DNA from: Lepiota brunneoincarnata | Lineage: Eukaryota; Basidiomycota; Agaricomycetes; Agaricales; Agaricaceae | Assembly (NCBI GenBank): GCA_023014365.1 | Contig: JAEBUN010000006.1 | Span: 744,001 to 808,000, forward strand | Length of the DNA: 64,000 bases | Direction: 5' to 3' | Part shown: positions 46,414-58,511 of the stretch, piece after piece | Layout of the letters: every line of letters begins with the position of its first letter | How positions within the stretch are numbered: the first letter of the stretch is position 1 | Translations under genes and position numbers: made by a program | Notes under the pieces: generated by a model | Seen by the model: the letters and a program-made list of their open reading frames with translations, nothing else | What the model was told of the DNA's origin: nothing | Databases searched by the model: none

Positions 46414-47723
46414 CTTCCTCGCGCTAGCCAACGTGTGGTGAGTTCTAGCTCCCCTCAGAATCACAGTCGGAACGACTTCTAACCGCGTCTCCCCCAAACT
46501 AATAAAGTCACCTCATAACTCCTACTTCTTGTTCTATACCTGTATAATCCAATCGCCGAAATTCCGCCTAAGCAATGTTTATTGCCCTCTTCACCTTCAC
46601 CTCTCCATATGTAGGCTGGCTTAGGACCAGCAGATTCTTCCCGAGATGGCTAGACCAGTTTGTCGTGTCCCTCGCACATTTTGCAATAACATTCTGCATT
46701 CCACGGGGATAGGTTCAACGCGACAGCCATGATCGTGACAACCCGAATAACGTCCAAAGATAGATGAATGAAATGTGTATACGGCATCTTGCGGTACCCA
46801 GGCTTTGAATCTCAGATAATTAATTCTTCCAATAAATATGTCACCGGAACGGGTCAATATCTCGTCGAATCTAGCCCGGTGACCTGAGACCGAGTCTTGA
46901 TCTGCAAACCCAGGAGTTCGAGGTTCCTCTTGTCTTGATGGGAGTCGCACGCCAGGAGACTCAATCACGCTATCTTTTGGCTGGCGCGCTAAATTTTTTT
47001 TTTTTTCGCTAAAGCTATCGAATCGCGAGGATCCATGCTGTGCGACGTTGCACTTTCGATGGAACTTCCATTTTCTACGTGGTTCTTCTCTTTCAGCCAC
47101 AAGATCACTCAAGTCGGACGAAGGGAGGGCAGAAATTTACACAGGAACTTGGCCCTTGCAGATTTTTGTCCCGATGGGAAATGACAGGTATTGGTGGATG
47201 ATTTGACTATACATACACCACGCAACTCATCCTTTCGGGATCGCGGATGTGTCACGGGATTTGCACGTAGAATCTAACGTCTGCGGTCGCATGATCTCCT
47301 GAAGCACGAGGGGGTATCGGGATGTTCTTTATATTGTTCGTAACGGTATCTACGGCCAAAATTATGACGTAGAACCAAAGACACCCTAACTGGATAATGG
47401 ACCACCCAAACGTACTCGGGCCAAGCCGAGGTCATCTAGAGCGGACAGGAACTCCTCGTCCCCGTTCGTTCTTGGGCGTGGGTACGCCGACTGCACTCGA
47501 TGACAGACGTGCCTTGTTTCCGGTGCCTTCGCTCGAGGGCATGTATGCCCAACACGAAGAATATCTTTGATTGATCATCGGGATCGAAACTGAGGGAAAT
47601 TGGCCGCGGTGCCGACGCGATAAGCATCCTGATCAAGACCTTCGGAGAAACAGTTAAGTCGAGGGTCCATAAAGTGTTTGGCAAGAGGCACAGCACCTGA
47701 AGCACAAGGACAGTGACAGTCGA
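46414..47723. other. Intergenic stretch containing one weak open frame
   Basis: 1.3 kb between the C2H2 gene and the 3' end of CWC24. It contains a T run of about 13 at 46996-47008 and the minus-strand open frame 46621-47112, listed separately. A second minus frame at 47436-47705 shows no motif. No RNA gene seen. Confidence 0.4.
46621..47112 (-). CDS. Hypothetical 163-residue open frame
   Basis: An uninterrupted ATG frame, MSDLVAEREEPRRKWKFHRK onward, in a gene-poor stretch. The first 85 residues are highly charged and look protein-like. The rest, with several Cys and His residues, resembles no family I know. There is no obvious promoter, and the neighbouring real genes all carry introns. 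It may be a lineage-specific gene or chance. Confidence 0.22.
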   Translation of the reverse strand: MSDLVAEREEPRRKWKFHRKCNVAQHGSSRFDSFSEKKKNLARQPKDSVIESPGVRLPSRQEEPRTPGFADQDSVSGHRARFDEILTRSGDIFIGRINYLRFKAWVPQDAVYTFHSSIFGRYSGCHDHGCRVEPIPVECRMLLQNVRGTRQTGLAISGRICWS

Positions 47724-48870
47724 TCAATCCGAATCAGACAGAGATTCGTTCAGCCCCTCAATTTGGACACCTGCCCCTTCCTCATTCCCATCATCTTCCT
47801 TGTCTCCTTTCTCTCCCCTTTTCTTATTTATCTTCTCTATGATTTTGTCGGCACGATTGAATATTCCTCCAGTGGGCGCACCACATGCAAGACATTTAGG
47901 CGTCTTTGCATACCTCTTTATAGCGCAAGCAGAGCAATAATAATGTCCACAACGGGTGACGACCGGTTCGGTGTAGTGTTTCCGACAAATTAGACACGCA
48001 AATGGGATGTCTTCATCGGAATCATCAGAATCATCATCGTCGCTCTCGACTTGCTTCTTGGAGTTTTCCGCCAACTTGTCTAACTGCCAGCCGGCAAGGT
48101 CTGCAATTTGGGTGAGTGCCTTTGACCATACGGTTCATGCCAGGGTACTCACATGTTCCGCGGTCGTGCAAGAATTTACACGTGTCCCCGAAACCGCAGT
48201 ATCCAGTTTCTGTCGATCAATAAATCAGCATGTTAGTTGGCTCACATGGACACATTGACAAGATATGACACACACCTTTGTAGTCCTTGCATACATCTGG
48301 TTGATAATCTACGATAGTCACAGTGCGAATAGTGTTGTTGCTCCGTTGTGGTCCCACTCGCATCGACTTCGGGACTTCCTGCGCCTTCTTGATATGGCTC
48401 TTGTATGCTTTCTGACCGTGGTACTGTCCATCGTCGGGAACATCTTCTTCCTCTCCTGCATCTTCTTTCTCTTTCCGTCGACGTTTTGCAAGCAGCTCCT
48501 CTGCCTCATCTCCAGCCAGGATCTCCAGCGCTGCATTGACATGTGAACCTTCTGCCGTCCATTTAACATCGGGTCCATCTTTTTCGGGTGCGTCTGGATC
48601 GTCTGTCCCGTCCATCTGCGAGGCAGTGCGCTTCGACCCAGCACTCAGGAGGTTAATTACGGTCTTTTTGGTAGGTAGGACAACTTCCGACTTGGTAAAC
48701 GCGTTGTCATCCACTGCGAGTCGACCAGGGGATGCAGAGCGCTTACGCGCTGTAGTTGGGCGGCTTTTTCCTTTCTTTTTGAAAAAAGGAACGTTTACCT
48801 GTTCTCCCGCCGAAGCCATGTCGTTGTCGTTGAATGCAAAGTCAGCCTTTGCACATTTGATGTCGGACAT
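47724..48870 (-). CDS. CWC24: Pre-mRNA splicing factor CWC24 (RNF113-like)
   Basis: About 340 residues in three exons. CWC24 joins the spliceosome at the activation step near the 5' splice site and has a CCCH finger followed by a RING. The CCCH finger is '[20 protein letters not shown]' (C-x8-C-x5-C-x3-H), split by an intron after DYK. The linker 'DRGTYLAGWQLDKLAENSKK' is the conserved family segment. The RING runs 'CLICRKHYTEPVVTRCGHYY' then 'CSACAIKRYAKTPKCLACG'. The N-terminal 200 residues hold 'VPFFKKKGKSRPTTARKRS', a basic patch typical of this family, and a Glu/Lys-rich stretch. The acidic tail ends 'IEGLNESLSDSD'. ATG 48870 (MSDIKC) is preferred over the longer frame, which begins with GTG. 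A TCACGTGA palindrome lies 33 bases upstream. Confidence 0.94.
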
Positions 48871-50944
48871 GGCTGATATAAGCAAGCCGTGTCGTTCGGG
48901 CCTCACGTGAGCTGACTTTCACTCTCCTCGGGTGCTTCCATCTTACTTACCCTTGATTTGATTAAATCCCGGACTTGCGTGCACCTTTCAGGGTGGGGTG
49001 CTCTTTACACCAAAGCCACGGACAGGATTCCATTTTTTCAATGGTCCATTTCAGCTTCGCACTCCCCACCAATGCTCACCAGCTAGGGATAGGGTCGATA
49101 TGAGATCTCACATATCTCCATACGTTCTTTGCATGCACCTCTATGATCCTCTCAACCTGCCTTCTCTTTTCTAGCGTCGGATAGATGAACCCATGACCAC
49201 TTGAGCGGTATCCCTACAATCATGATCTTATCCTATGGGGAGTTGGTCTTCCATTCATTCAATGGCTCCACCACACGAGCCATCAAGTGTCATCCCAATC
49301 CTGGGTTATGATGGGAGCCTACCGAATAGTGGGCATTTGCGAAATATGTTGGAATCTTACATCTCTTGCAATACTTAAACAATGCCTAGAATCATGACTT
49401 GCAATTATGATGGCCCGCAACAGTTCAACAAAGGGGATGTCGATCCCACCGGCTCCGCTTTTCAATACAACCAAGTCTTTAATCCCACGTTCGGTAGCTA
49501 GAATCCCTGCATGGCCACCCATCCACGTTGGTATGGCGCTATTTACGCGTCATTTCATGCTCCGTCATCATAGTTTGACGTGGCTCATGGTCGCAATTTT
49601 CAATACACAAGACCCGGTTCTCGTAAAGAAATTTTTTACTCGCTAATGGTGTCTGTATGCTATTTTTAAAAATTTTATGTGAGGGGTCTCATTTGAGCCC
49701 ACACCATCAGGGTTGTCCCCAGAACGTTGCTTGGTCGCTTGGTATAAGACGCCCTCTCTATTCTGTCATTTGCGACTCCGCTGCTTTCGTGTGTAGGTAT
49801 ATGATGGAATTGCATGCTCTGATTTTCGGTGTCAAATTCTTGGCTTCCGTGATAATGTCTGTACACTGGGTCCCATTAGCACGGCACGTCCCCCCCTCCG
49901 CGATTATATTCCATTGTTCTTCTGATACTAACTCGAATTGGTCACCTTTGAGTTAATGTCCGCAACGCTTCCGTCGTGTACAAGGCTCGTGGTCTGGCAG
50001 ATTGCTTCATTTCTCCCGGGTTTTAGGATCCCAGCTCAAGAATGACCCAGAGTTGAAGATTTAGCTCGCCTCGAGGCATTAGCGACTACCCCGACATAGA
50101 TTTGCCTATTCGGTTGAGGTATTGAAGTTATTTATTGCAAATGAAACGGATAGAGTTTCGGTTTCGTCACCATCGACTACTGCAGGCATTGAAGCATGCA
50201 TGGATGACTTAGAGATCTTGCAACCAACCAGCTGGCGTGCGCCCTATGGATATACGCGTAAGGTAAACGATCACTTTCCCCCCCATGTTAATACTCAGGT
50301 CGCAACATATTGCGGGCACCTCCATCCTAGCTGCCTGTCATTGGGTTTTGATGCCCAGATAGGCTATATCACCGACTGTGCCCGTTCTGTGGGGAAAGGA
50401 CATTGTAAAATGCAATTCAGCATTTCCAAGTGGGATCGCTCCTAGGACATCGGAGAAACTGGGGAGCTTCTTTGCCCATTGGTCTATCCCTTGTGGGTAT
50501 TACTAATGCATCACTGGTGGCCGTGCGTCGGCGTCAAAAAATGTGAACGTAGCTATGAGTCAGCGCCAGCTTTTGGTACTTCGCCGCCGACAGGAACATC
50601 GGGTGTTCCGTGGTTTATGGACAATGGTAGGGATTAGTAGGTGGTGGGTGTGCATTGCAGTCCGCCGCTTCTCAGGGAATCCGGCAAAACTGAAAATAGC
50701 AGGAGGATGAGTAAGGATGGGAGCTCGCTTGCACCACGTTGGGTTATCTCTGCAATTCACAAGATGCCGTTACGACTGTCACGAGGCGTGGGTGGGGATG
50801 CTCGAGACGACCTGGATGGGTGCAAATACCATGAATCCGCCCTCCGTCGTCGAGGTTATTGTGTCATGTGATAAGGCAGAGGAGATCAGGTAGCAATGTG
50901 GCAGTGAGATCATGGGGCATCTGCCTCTTATCTCGGAGGGCAGG
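48871..50944. other. Gene-poor region upstream of the bZIP gene
   Basis: About 2.1 kb. It holds the TCACGTGA palindrome at 48903-48910, near the CWC24 start. The rest has many short frames, up to 107 codons at 50122-50445, none with a motif. No transposase, reverse transcriptase or RNA gene was recognised. Confidence 0.45.
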
Positions 50945-51080
50945 TATATATAGTGAACGCAACAAAAGAACACCCATAAGGACGGGAAGAGATAGATAAA
51001 CCAGGTTCGGGCTACCAAGCTACGTCGCCGACCCAAAGGACTTGTGGTGGGATCGGACGGACAAGGAAGCGGGTGAGTCA
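50945..51080 (+). promoter_or_regulatory. TATA box and Gcn4/AP-1-type site of the bZIP gene
   Basis: TATATATA at 50945-50952 lies about 270 bases before the ATG. TGAGTCA at 51074-51080 matches the Gcn4/AP-1 consensus and lies within the likely transcribed leader. No ATG occurs between the TATA box and the start codon, so upstream open frames of the GCN4 kind are absent. Confidence 0.45.
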
Positions 51081-51223
51081 GCGTGGAATTTGATATTGGA
51101 CTCGAGCACTCGGCCCGACCCTGATTGTGCATATCTACATTCATTGTCGGGTAAGAATACCTTTTCATTCCCTTCCACTCCCAGGTCCCCACCGGGCCAC
51201 ACTCAGCAACATCTCCCAAGCCC

Positions 51224-52258
51224 ATGCCTACCAACATCCAGGGCCTCAATCTTGTACAGCCTCAGCAGGCCTCTACAGACTCCCAGGATCTACTTTCCGG
51301 ACAGGTCTTTCCAGACATCTCCGCTCAGCTCGACCTCTGGACCAATCTGACTTTCGATACTGACGAAGGTTCCCACCCCCGCAACGATGACGACAAGCTC
51401 CAGCGGCCCTCAGTAGAGGAGGAGGAGGAGGACGCCAAGTCGCCCATCACCCCCAGCGACCAGAAAGCCGTCCACGACGGGCATATCAACGTCGTCTCGG
51501 CCACGAACCTAGGCACCAACACCCCTAGCAACCTGTCTCAACCAGTCCCGCAGCCTCCTGCCGTTCCTCATCTACCCATTTTTGACATTAATTCTTTCCT
51601 ATCGGGCTTTGGCATCGACCCATTCGTTACCCTCCCCCAACAACAGAACACAAACACCCTTACTCCGTCCCTAGCGCAGCTCCTCGCTCTCCACTCACAT
51701 GCCCCAACATTTCCCGCGGGCCCACTGTCTCACTATCCTGCCCAATCTGCCGCTGCTTATGCGCATCTCCCTCAGCTAGCGCCCACCACCCAGGTCCCAC
51801 CTTCTGTCCCTGCCCCTGCCCCTGCACCAGCGTCTGTCACACCCACTACAGCCATCGAAGAACCTCCCGCGAAACGTTCCCGTGCCCGCAAGGCCTCTGT
51901 TTCAAACTCCACCTCTACCGAGGGTTTATCCCCAGACCCCCATGCGATGAGTTTTGCTGCTGCTGAGGACAAACGCCGCAGGAATACCGCTGCCAGTGCC
52001 CGATTCAGGCTGAAGAAGAAAGAGAGAGAAGCCGCACTCGAAGGCAAAGCAAAAGAACTGGAATTGAGGGTGAACGAGCTGGAGAGGGAATGTGAGGGAC
52101 TTCGTCGTGAGAATGGCTGGCTGAAGGGTCTGGTTGTTGGCGTCACTGGTGCTGCCCAAGCCCCCGTCGTTGCCGCCTCACCCTCGAGCCTTTCCACCTC
52201 CCAATATGCAGGTCCTACAAACCAGAACTCAGGAACGAAGAGGGCATCGGACAATTGA
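51224..52258 (+). CDS. bZIP transcription factor, CYS3/MET4-type
   Basis: A single-exon gene for 344 residues. The bZIP domain is near the C-terminus (about residues 240-305). The basic region is 'EDKRRRNTAASARFRLKKKE', with the NTAASARFR core that marks the Neurospora CYS3 and yeast Met28/Met4 group. It is followed by a zipper 'LELRVNELERECEGLRRENG' and 'WLKGLV'. The RRENGWLKGLV end also matches CYS3. These factors switch on sulfur assimilation genes when sulfur is short. The N-terminal half has an acidic patch (VEEEEEDAKS) and a Pro/Ala/Gln-rich part with 'PVPAPAPAPASVTP', likely the activation region. The start MPTNIQGLNLVQPQQAST follows a leader free of upstream ATG. The lack of introns is common in this class. 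A second group with a similar core, the stress-type Zip1 factors, cannot be ruled out. Confidence 0.92.
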   Translation: MPTNIQGLNLVQPQQASTDSQDLLSGQVFPDISAQLDLWTNLTFDTDEGSHPRNDDDKLQRPSVEEEEEDAKSPITPSDQKAVHDGHINVVSATNLGTNTPSNLSQPVPQPPAVPHLPIFDINSFLSGFGIDPFVTLPQQQNTNTLTPSLAQLLALHSHAPTFPAGPLSHYPAQSAAAYAHLPQLAPTTQVPPSVPAPAPAPASVTPTTAIEEPPAKRSRARKASVSNSTSTEGLSPDPHAMSFAAAEDKRRRNTAASARFRLKKKEREAALEGKAKELELRVNELERECEGLRRENGWLKGLVVGVTGAAQAPVVAASPSSLSTSQYAGPTNQNSGTKRASDN

Positions 52259-54473
52259 CTGGACAACGAAAATGGAGGCTGTTCCTATGGAGAACATTTG
52301 TTGCTATCCCCATCGTTTTCAAAAGGCTATGGTTCTCCTCTAACAAATGTTTGCTTCTCATTGGTTCTGCGTCTAGATATTTGTACCTTACCATCGGGGC
52401 CACCAGACAGACAGCAGTACCTGTACAAAGTGTATTATTCAAACCTCTGTTATTTTCATTTATGGCTATGGCTTGGTATTCTTCTGATACGCCATACTAT
52501 CTTTCCTTTTTTGTTTACTCCTGCAGTGCTTGACCCACCGCCCGCATGAGGCTCGCTATCGCATTCACCATGATTCCGCAATCCCGATTTCGCCCCCTCC
52601 CCCAATCCCTTAAAGCTCTCGTCACGATATCTTTATCTATGTAGAATCGAGCCGGTCTTCTGATCAGACCCATCGGCTCTCGGATTTGGAGGGATTTGTT
52701 TCTGCTAACGTCGCCAGTCCCCGAGGGGGTTGCGTTTTCGTTGATCAGCTTATTGTCTGGTAATTTGGGCGGCCTCTAAAGATATAATATCGATTAGAGT
52801 ACGATACAACTACTGCCACCCCTTGTAAAATAGAGACTTCTGAACAACCATACTTGGACTGCCACCCAACAAGTACATGTAACTAATTATCTTTGAGATG
52901 TTATTCTGTGTAATTCTTGCATGATTCTCTTATAATTTAGTTGTCGAAGCCCCGGACCAGCAAGGAATAGGAACCCTGGTCCTAGTTAGCCGGGATCCTA
53001 CTGCTTAACGTCACACTCCCTCCCCCCTCCCACTTTTTTTAGGCTGTTGACATCACATAGAGATAAGCAGTGATACCGCCGCATTACACTCAGTCAATCC
53101 CTGGCAGGCAATCAGGATTGGGGTTTCCATCATGACGCCATGGCAGGATAGGTTTACCACAGCTCAACTGCCAGACTTTGAACGGTAAGAGTATGCTGAC
53201 TGTGTTCCTGATGTGGACCCGCACCACCACGGGACCCGTGTTGCGTAGCAAATGACAAAAGCAATGAGCGGTTTCCGCGGACGAAGACGACAGCTTGTTT
53301 ATTTTCGAATTGATGTCGTGGTTGTCCGGCCTTTCCTTGGCCAGTTTCCCTCCGGGTATCCTCGATCCGGAGGTAGGAGAAGTAAGGGGTACAGTTGACA
53401 AGTCCACATGTGTCTTCGGGTTATAGAATGGAGAGAATATTGACGTTGATGTCGGGACTGCTGTTATTGAACAGCTTTAAGGGAGCAAGTGTCAGCTCTT
53501 TTTTGGATGTTGTTGAAGTGGGATGGGCCGAAACGCTGCACGCGTCCATAGATGCCGATGCACGGAGCTCGGAGGAGTAGTTGTAAGATCGCTGCGCCGG
53601 TTTTTTAGCCCTGCGTGGTGTACGTGCGGTGGCACCTGACACAAAAGCGCAATGTTTAAGCGACGCCACCCGTTGTAGTAGCAGTGGTCACCGCACAATA
53701 TATTCCTTATCCGCAGATATGTAGTTTGTCGAGCACCAAAATAGTCCGTTCGTGCCTTCACTCTGTAGTTTTTGACGGAACCAAGTGCGACGACAGCCCA
53801 TTTTGACAGACACTGGAGTGGAACTCAAAGACATACAGGTAGATCCTATCCCTCTTATCGAGTCCTTGATGTGATATGACGAAAGCTGCCCGCGTGAACT
53901 GGTCCCAGTCCGTGGAAAAATGACTTCGAGGAATATCAGGGGACCTTTGCAAGACTGGGCCAAAAACCAGGGTAGTTTTCAAGTCCCCAAGAAAGCATAC
54001 GTAGTATACGTCAAGAACACGACCAGAGGTGGTGTACATTTAGAGGAAAGTCACTAGTCGGCAACGTTAACCACGTCGGGGTTGACTCGGGAAATTCGCA
54101 TCCAATGGTTCACGAGCACGTATGTCCGCGCTTAATTTAGATAATTGCAATGAAACTACTGAGCATAATCTGAGCGTAGAGCGGCTGGTTGACCTCCAGG
54201 TTGAACATGCTGTTAATGAGCAGTCTTCCAAGTCCATTGTGCTCCGGGTAGAAACTGAGAAGGACCGACGAAATTATTATAAAATCCCGTGTCGGTGATC
54301 CACGTGACCCGGACAAGGGTGGAAACCAAGCCATAGCTGGGAGTAGCGCACGCCTCAGTCTGATGAAGTAGACGCTGCTACCGTTGCCCTCGTTCGTTTC
54401 TATTATTCCCGACGCCGCGGTCAACGGGAGTCAAGCTATCGGTGCCTCCGCCACACTCATTCCGCTGGGAAAG
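52259..54473. other. Gene-poor region between bZIP and LysM genes
   Basis: 2.2 kb with only short frames, including a minus-strand set at 53090-53407, 53421-53669 and 53688-54039 that I could not join into a sensible protein. A CACGTG core lies at 54301, about 170 bases before the LysM gene start. No RNA gene or long repeat seen. Confidence 0.45.
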
Positions 54474-55863
54474 ATGCGTAATGAGGGCCTAGAGGAGGAC
54501 AATCGAGCTTTCTACACATCCGCTCTCCATTCCCAGAGGTTGATTGCGAGGAGGAGACATTCCGGATCGACGAGCGACACCAGTAATTCAAAGAGCGGTG
54601 CATCGAGTCGGCATAACCGCTCAAGAACAGACTCCACAGGCAGCCGCAACAATGGAGGCTACCCTCATCCGCTCACACCCAATCAGAACGGTTCCCTGGG
54701 TTCTCCTGGGGTGACCCGGCCGCATCTTACTCGTGTTATCAAAAAGATTGATGACGAACTGGGAGAGAATATTGAAGGCCTTGAAGATGGTGCGATTAGT
54801 CGCAGCGAGGAAGAGAGAGAAGTCATAGTGCATGAGGTGAGCCAGCTGATATGCTGTGGGTAGCCACTGACCAACTTCATGCATTTGAGCGCAGGTCATA
54901 TCAACTGACTCGTTAGCCGGTGTTTCGCTCAAATATGGCATAAGCCTGGCGGATTTGCGAAGAGCCAACCACTTGTGGACAAACGATTCAATCCATCTTC
55001 GCAAAGTACTGTACATTCCGCTGGACGCATCCCTCCGAGCCCGCGACCTCGCGCAGGAAATTAGGCTCAGCTCGGCTCCTCTCATAGACTTCTCATCGGC
55101 TGAAAGCTCCGACACAACTTCTGACAGCAACGGGCTGCCCAGAGTGCCTGATCCACCTGCTACCGTTGGCTTGGGCGTCCAGAGAGTCCCAGTGTCACAG
55201 TTATCCTTTTTCCCGCCCCCGTCGACATCCGGGAAGACACCTTCCATCTCCCTGACCACACCCCCGAATGTTACGAACTTGAAACCTCCACCAACGCATA
55301 CCCGCCATGCAATAGCTCCATCCTTGACTTCAATCCTCTCCACCCTTCCAATTGCTGCATCAACGCGCGATGATATTCTCGCTCGCTTGTCATTTGACAG
55401 CGTCAGTTCAAGCTTTAGCGACCGCACGAGACCAAGTTTCGAACAGGATGAGGGACACGAACTGAATGTCGTGTCTAACTACATGGCGAACACCATGAAG
55501 CCGTCCGACAGTCGAGGATGCACGAGCAGTGCAACTGTTGACCCAGTCCCCACATTTGCATTACATACGCCAAAGACTAGACATCATAAACCCACCATCT
55601 CTACGGACGTTACAGCCGCAAACTCGACACAGTCATTACACGGTGGGCATGCCCGCCATCTATCGACGTCTCCCCCAGCCGCGTATATCCCACAAATACC
55701 AGACAGGACGACCATTCGCACCGTACAAATGGAACCTTCGCCGATGATGCAACTGCCAGCACTGCAGTCGCGTAAATCCCAGCAGTCTGCAAATGGCAAT
55801 GTGATCACTCGCCAAGATAACGTGCTCGAGCTTCAAAGCTCGAACTCAAGGATCACAGGATGA
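54474..55863 (+). CDS. Intracellular LysM-domain protein
   Basis: About 440 residues in two exons joined across an intron at about 54836-54894. There is no signal peptide. The N-terminal 90 residues are Arg/Ser-rich (RLIARRRHSGSTSDTSNSKS). A single LysM module follows: 'VHEVISTDSLAGVSLKYGIS' and 'LADLRRANHLWTNDSIHLRK' then VLYIPL. It has the usual order of strand, helix 'DSLAGVSLKYG', 'ADLRRANHLW' and the closing strand. The long C-terminal tail is Ser/Thr/Pro-rich. Secreted LysM effectors bind chitin, but this type, like LYSMD1/2 of animals, is intracellular and its ligand is unknown. ATG 54474 (MRNEGLEEDNRAFYTSALHS) is the first in-frame ATG; the frame extends upstream without one. Confidence 0.85.
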
Positions 55864-57665
55864 GGGGCCACCAACTCGTTATATATATCATTGGTTGCTG
55901 TAGATATCGGGCTCCCCGTGAGTTCTCCTTTCATTTCTTTCCTCCCTCCCGCCAAGCTCCAGACATTGACACGCCACCTTCCACAGCATCCTAGGCGGTG
56001 ACTTTGTGAAGCATTGAACGCATTCGTGCCTTCTCAATGGGGTGAGAATTCCTTGGGAACCTTACCTTGCAGCTTCTCAATTTCTTTGGCAGATCCGAAG
56101 GATCACATGCCCCTCACACTGGAGTCTCGTGCTTGTTCATTGACCCGCACTGGGTCCAAGAGTTACATCTCTTTGGCAGGCTATTTCTAGCTGAGCAGGC
56201 CGAGCGTTCTAGGGCGTTGCTATACAAGGACCATAGTGTCTTTCGAAACCACCCCATTGATTATCATTAAGATCACACACCACACCCTACACCAGTATTT
56301 TTCTTATGCGCATGTTACCTAGATACCTACGACGGCCATGTGCGGCTGAAAATCTACTAGAGCTTTCTTCATGGGAGGCTGAGTTCTGCCCGTGGATCTA
56401 GAGTAGGGATGTCACTTCTTACGTTGGTTGCATCGTGTTTATTATAGGGAACATTTGTTTCGACGCGGTCTCAACAGATGTCGTTGATCCTACTGGGAAT
56501 AAACGGATTGGTTATTGGCTACTTGACCAAAGCACATCAAAGATAATCAAATATTTCAGAGTGGATCTGTCTGCGGCACCACTCTTTTTTTCAAACCAAA
56601 AAAAAGCAATGTCTCTTTCGCGAAGGCGCCAAACGTGAGTTTGTTTCATGCATGTACCCACGATCAGACATACCCACATATCCACGATCTCTCGTGATTG
56701 TGATTGAAAGATGAAGATGTTGTGTGGCCATGACCAACGGTGCATTTTATCTAAGCCCGATGACATGAAAACGAGTCATGCCAGGATTCCGCTAAGCATG
56801 CGCGATCATGCATGGTTATAACTACCGTGATGGAAATCATCCACTCCGCTGATTGCCCAATGTTCATGAAATGGAAGAAGATCACAGCTATAAAGCTTCT
56901 GTGGGGCCGCTTTGGCACTGCCCATAGACCCATGGTAAATGATGACTGCGTCCTGCCGGGCTAGTGGGGCTTCACAATGAACCGGGTATCACATTAAGTA
57001 TGGTGTTCGCAGGACCCGGCTATTTTCTGCTGTCAGGCGAGGTCGAATCTCTTGTCCCGACTCTCAACACATGTACAGGTATGGTCCCCGTTCTCATGCA
57101 ACTTGGCTTCAGGGACCCGATTCCGATCAGCCCGGGGAGCATACAACCTCGACTGAGGCACATACCCTGGTATCAATGGTTAGTTGGCTATGACTTGCAG
57201 TGGTGGAGACGACGCCCAGGTCGCGTCAAAATCGCTGCGGAAGTGGATTGAACCCTCTGAGTTTTTTTTTTTTTCCTGGACGAGTTCGATTGACAGACAA
57301 ACGGGGTCCGGAGTAGCAGGATCTCCAGTGGGACGGGAAATAAGAGACCGATGAGTCCAGCGGCGGAGAAGCAAAGGAAGCAAAGGAACTAACAAGTCCA
57401 CCGCGCTTTCGGGTTCACAGGATGGTAATTCACGTTCATTGCCGAAAAGTTCCTGACCTTCTCCCGCTATCTGCCTGCTTTCCGAAAGACATTCGGCAAG
57501 TCAGAGCTCCCATAAACCTGTGTGGGGTACTGACAGAACAGAAGGAAGTGGATGGACTGATATTCCCATCATTTTCAATTGGTTCGACCAAACTCGCGTG
57601 GCGCATCTTTTCACAGGTATCGGCGGTATTGTACACATGACATTTCGAGCGAATGGCACTGTCTA
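55864..57665. other. Gene-poor region
   Basis: 1.8 kb between the stops of the LysM gene (plus) and GLTP gene (minus). T runs near 56585 and 57262. Short frames only, none with a motif. This is long for a convergent 3' spacer, so an unrecognised lineage-specific gene or RNA is possible. Confidence 0.4.
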
Positions 57666-58511
57666 TTAGAAGCCCTTGTCGTGTCCTCCTTTAGCATAAA
57701 AGTCTTGGACTTGTTTAACAATAGCACTGAGCGCAGCGAGCCATTTGTCGAGTTCCGCGGTGACCTCCTCCTGTGCAGCCGGTTCACCGCCTTCCTTGTC
57801 GGCGGCTAGTTTGGCAAAAAAATCTGCACGATAGGGGCAGGCTTTCATAGCGACCTAGCCGGGATGTACATTAGTCATTTCAACAGGAAACCAGGCAAAT
57901 ATCACCAACAGAAAATATTCCCTTGACGACAAAGTTGTGATATTGTTTAAGGGTTACTTCATATGACTTGGTGAACGCTACGGAAAGCTCCTCGGATTTA
58001 TTGGTTTGGGCGTTCTGGAGAGCCCTGCAAGTGAAAGAAAGTCCCCGTAAGAGCCAGAGAAGACCCTCCGTCGCGGTACGCTTCTTCTCTCCCTTCTCGT
58101 TTTCCACAAGGCTTTCCAGGGTCCGGGACTTTTCAGGAGCGGCATCGTATCGCGCCTTTACTTTCTGAACGAAACACGTGTGTCACAGGCCATGATTAGG
58201 CGGTGGGTGGTGATGGATCATACCGCGATATTTCCATTCAGATCGGACTGTACCACTGAAAAAGCAGCAGAACCCAGGAGATCTGATGAGGAGTATCTGG
58301 AATCAGATGCCGCACAGGACAAGCTAATAGCTCTGAGATAGGTAACCCACCAAATAGCCCAACGAGACCCCTTGCTGCCTCCAAAAAAGAGAGGGTATCA
58401 ACGCCATCTTCGGTGTTCACATCCGTGAACGACTGATTCCTATTTAGCAGCAGAGTCATTATTTCTGTGAGCACGGATCGTCACCCTGATAGTCCTTAGG
58501 TAAGGCGGCAT
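57666..58511 (-). CDS. het-c2: Glycolipid transfer protein, HET-C2 type
   Basis: About 205 residues in six exons. GLTP proteins carry glycosphingolipids between membranes. The Podospora homologue HET-C2 is a heterokaryon incompatibility determinant also needed for ascospore formation. The start MPPYLRTIR splices to 'SFTDVNTEDGVDTLSFLEAA' and 'RGLVGLFGDLLGSAAFSVVQ'. Then comes 'SDLNGNIAKVKARYDAAPEK', whose D-x3-N-x2-K spacing gives the Asp, Asn and Lys that grip the sugar headgroup in GLTP. 'EGLLWLLRGLSFTCRALQNA' carries the stacking Trp. The last exons read 'YHNFVVKGIFSV' and 'MKACPYRADFFAKLAADKEG', ending 'FYAKGGHDKGF'. All key residues are intact. The gene is divergent from the fRMsr gene; the 249-base promoter between them holds three GATAAG sites. 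Confidence 0.94.

Noticed and set aside
51772..52266. A 164-codon minus-strand frame, Ser/Ala-rich
   Set aside because: Antisense shadow of the bZIP coding exon; its composition follows from the reverse complement of Ala/Glu/Arg codons.
52554..54040. A multi-exon minus-strand gene from frames at 53090-54039
   Set aside because: The frames could not be joined in phase through plausible splice sites, and none contains a known motif.
54621..55427. A 268-codon open frame on the minus strand
   Set aside because: It lies wholly antisense to the LysM gene, whose plus-strand frame has a recognisable domain. The antisense product shows no family features.
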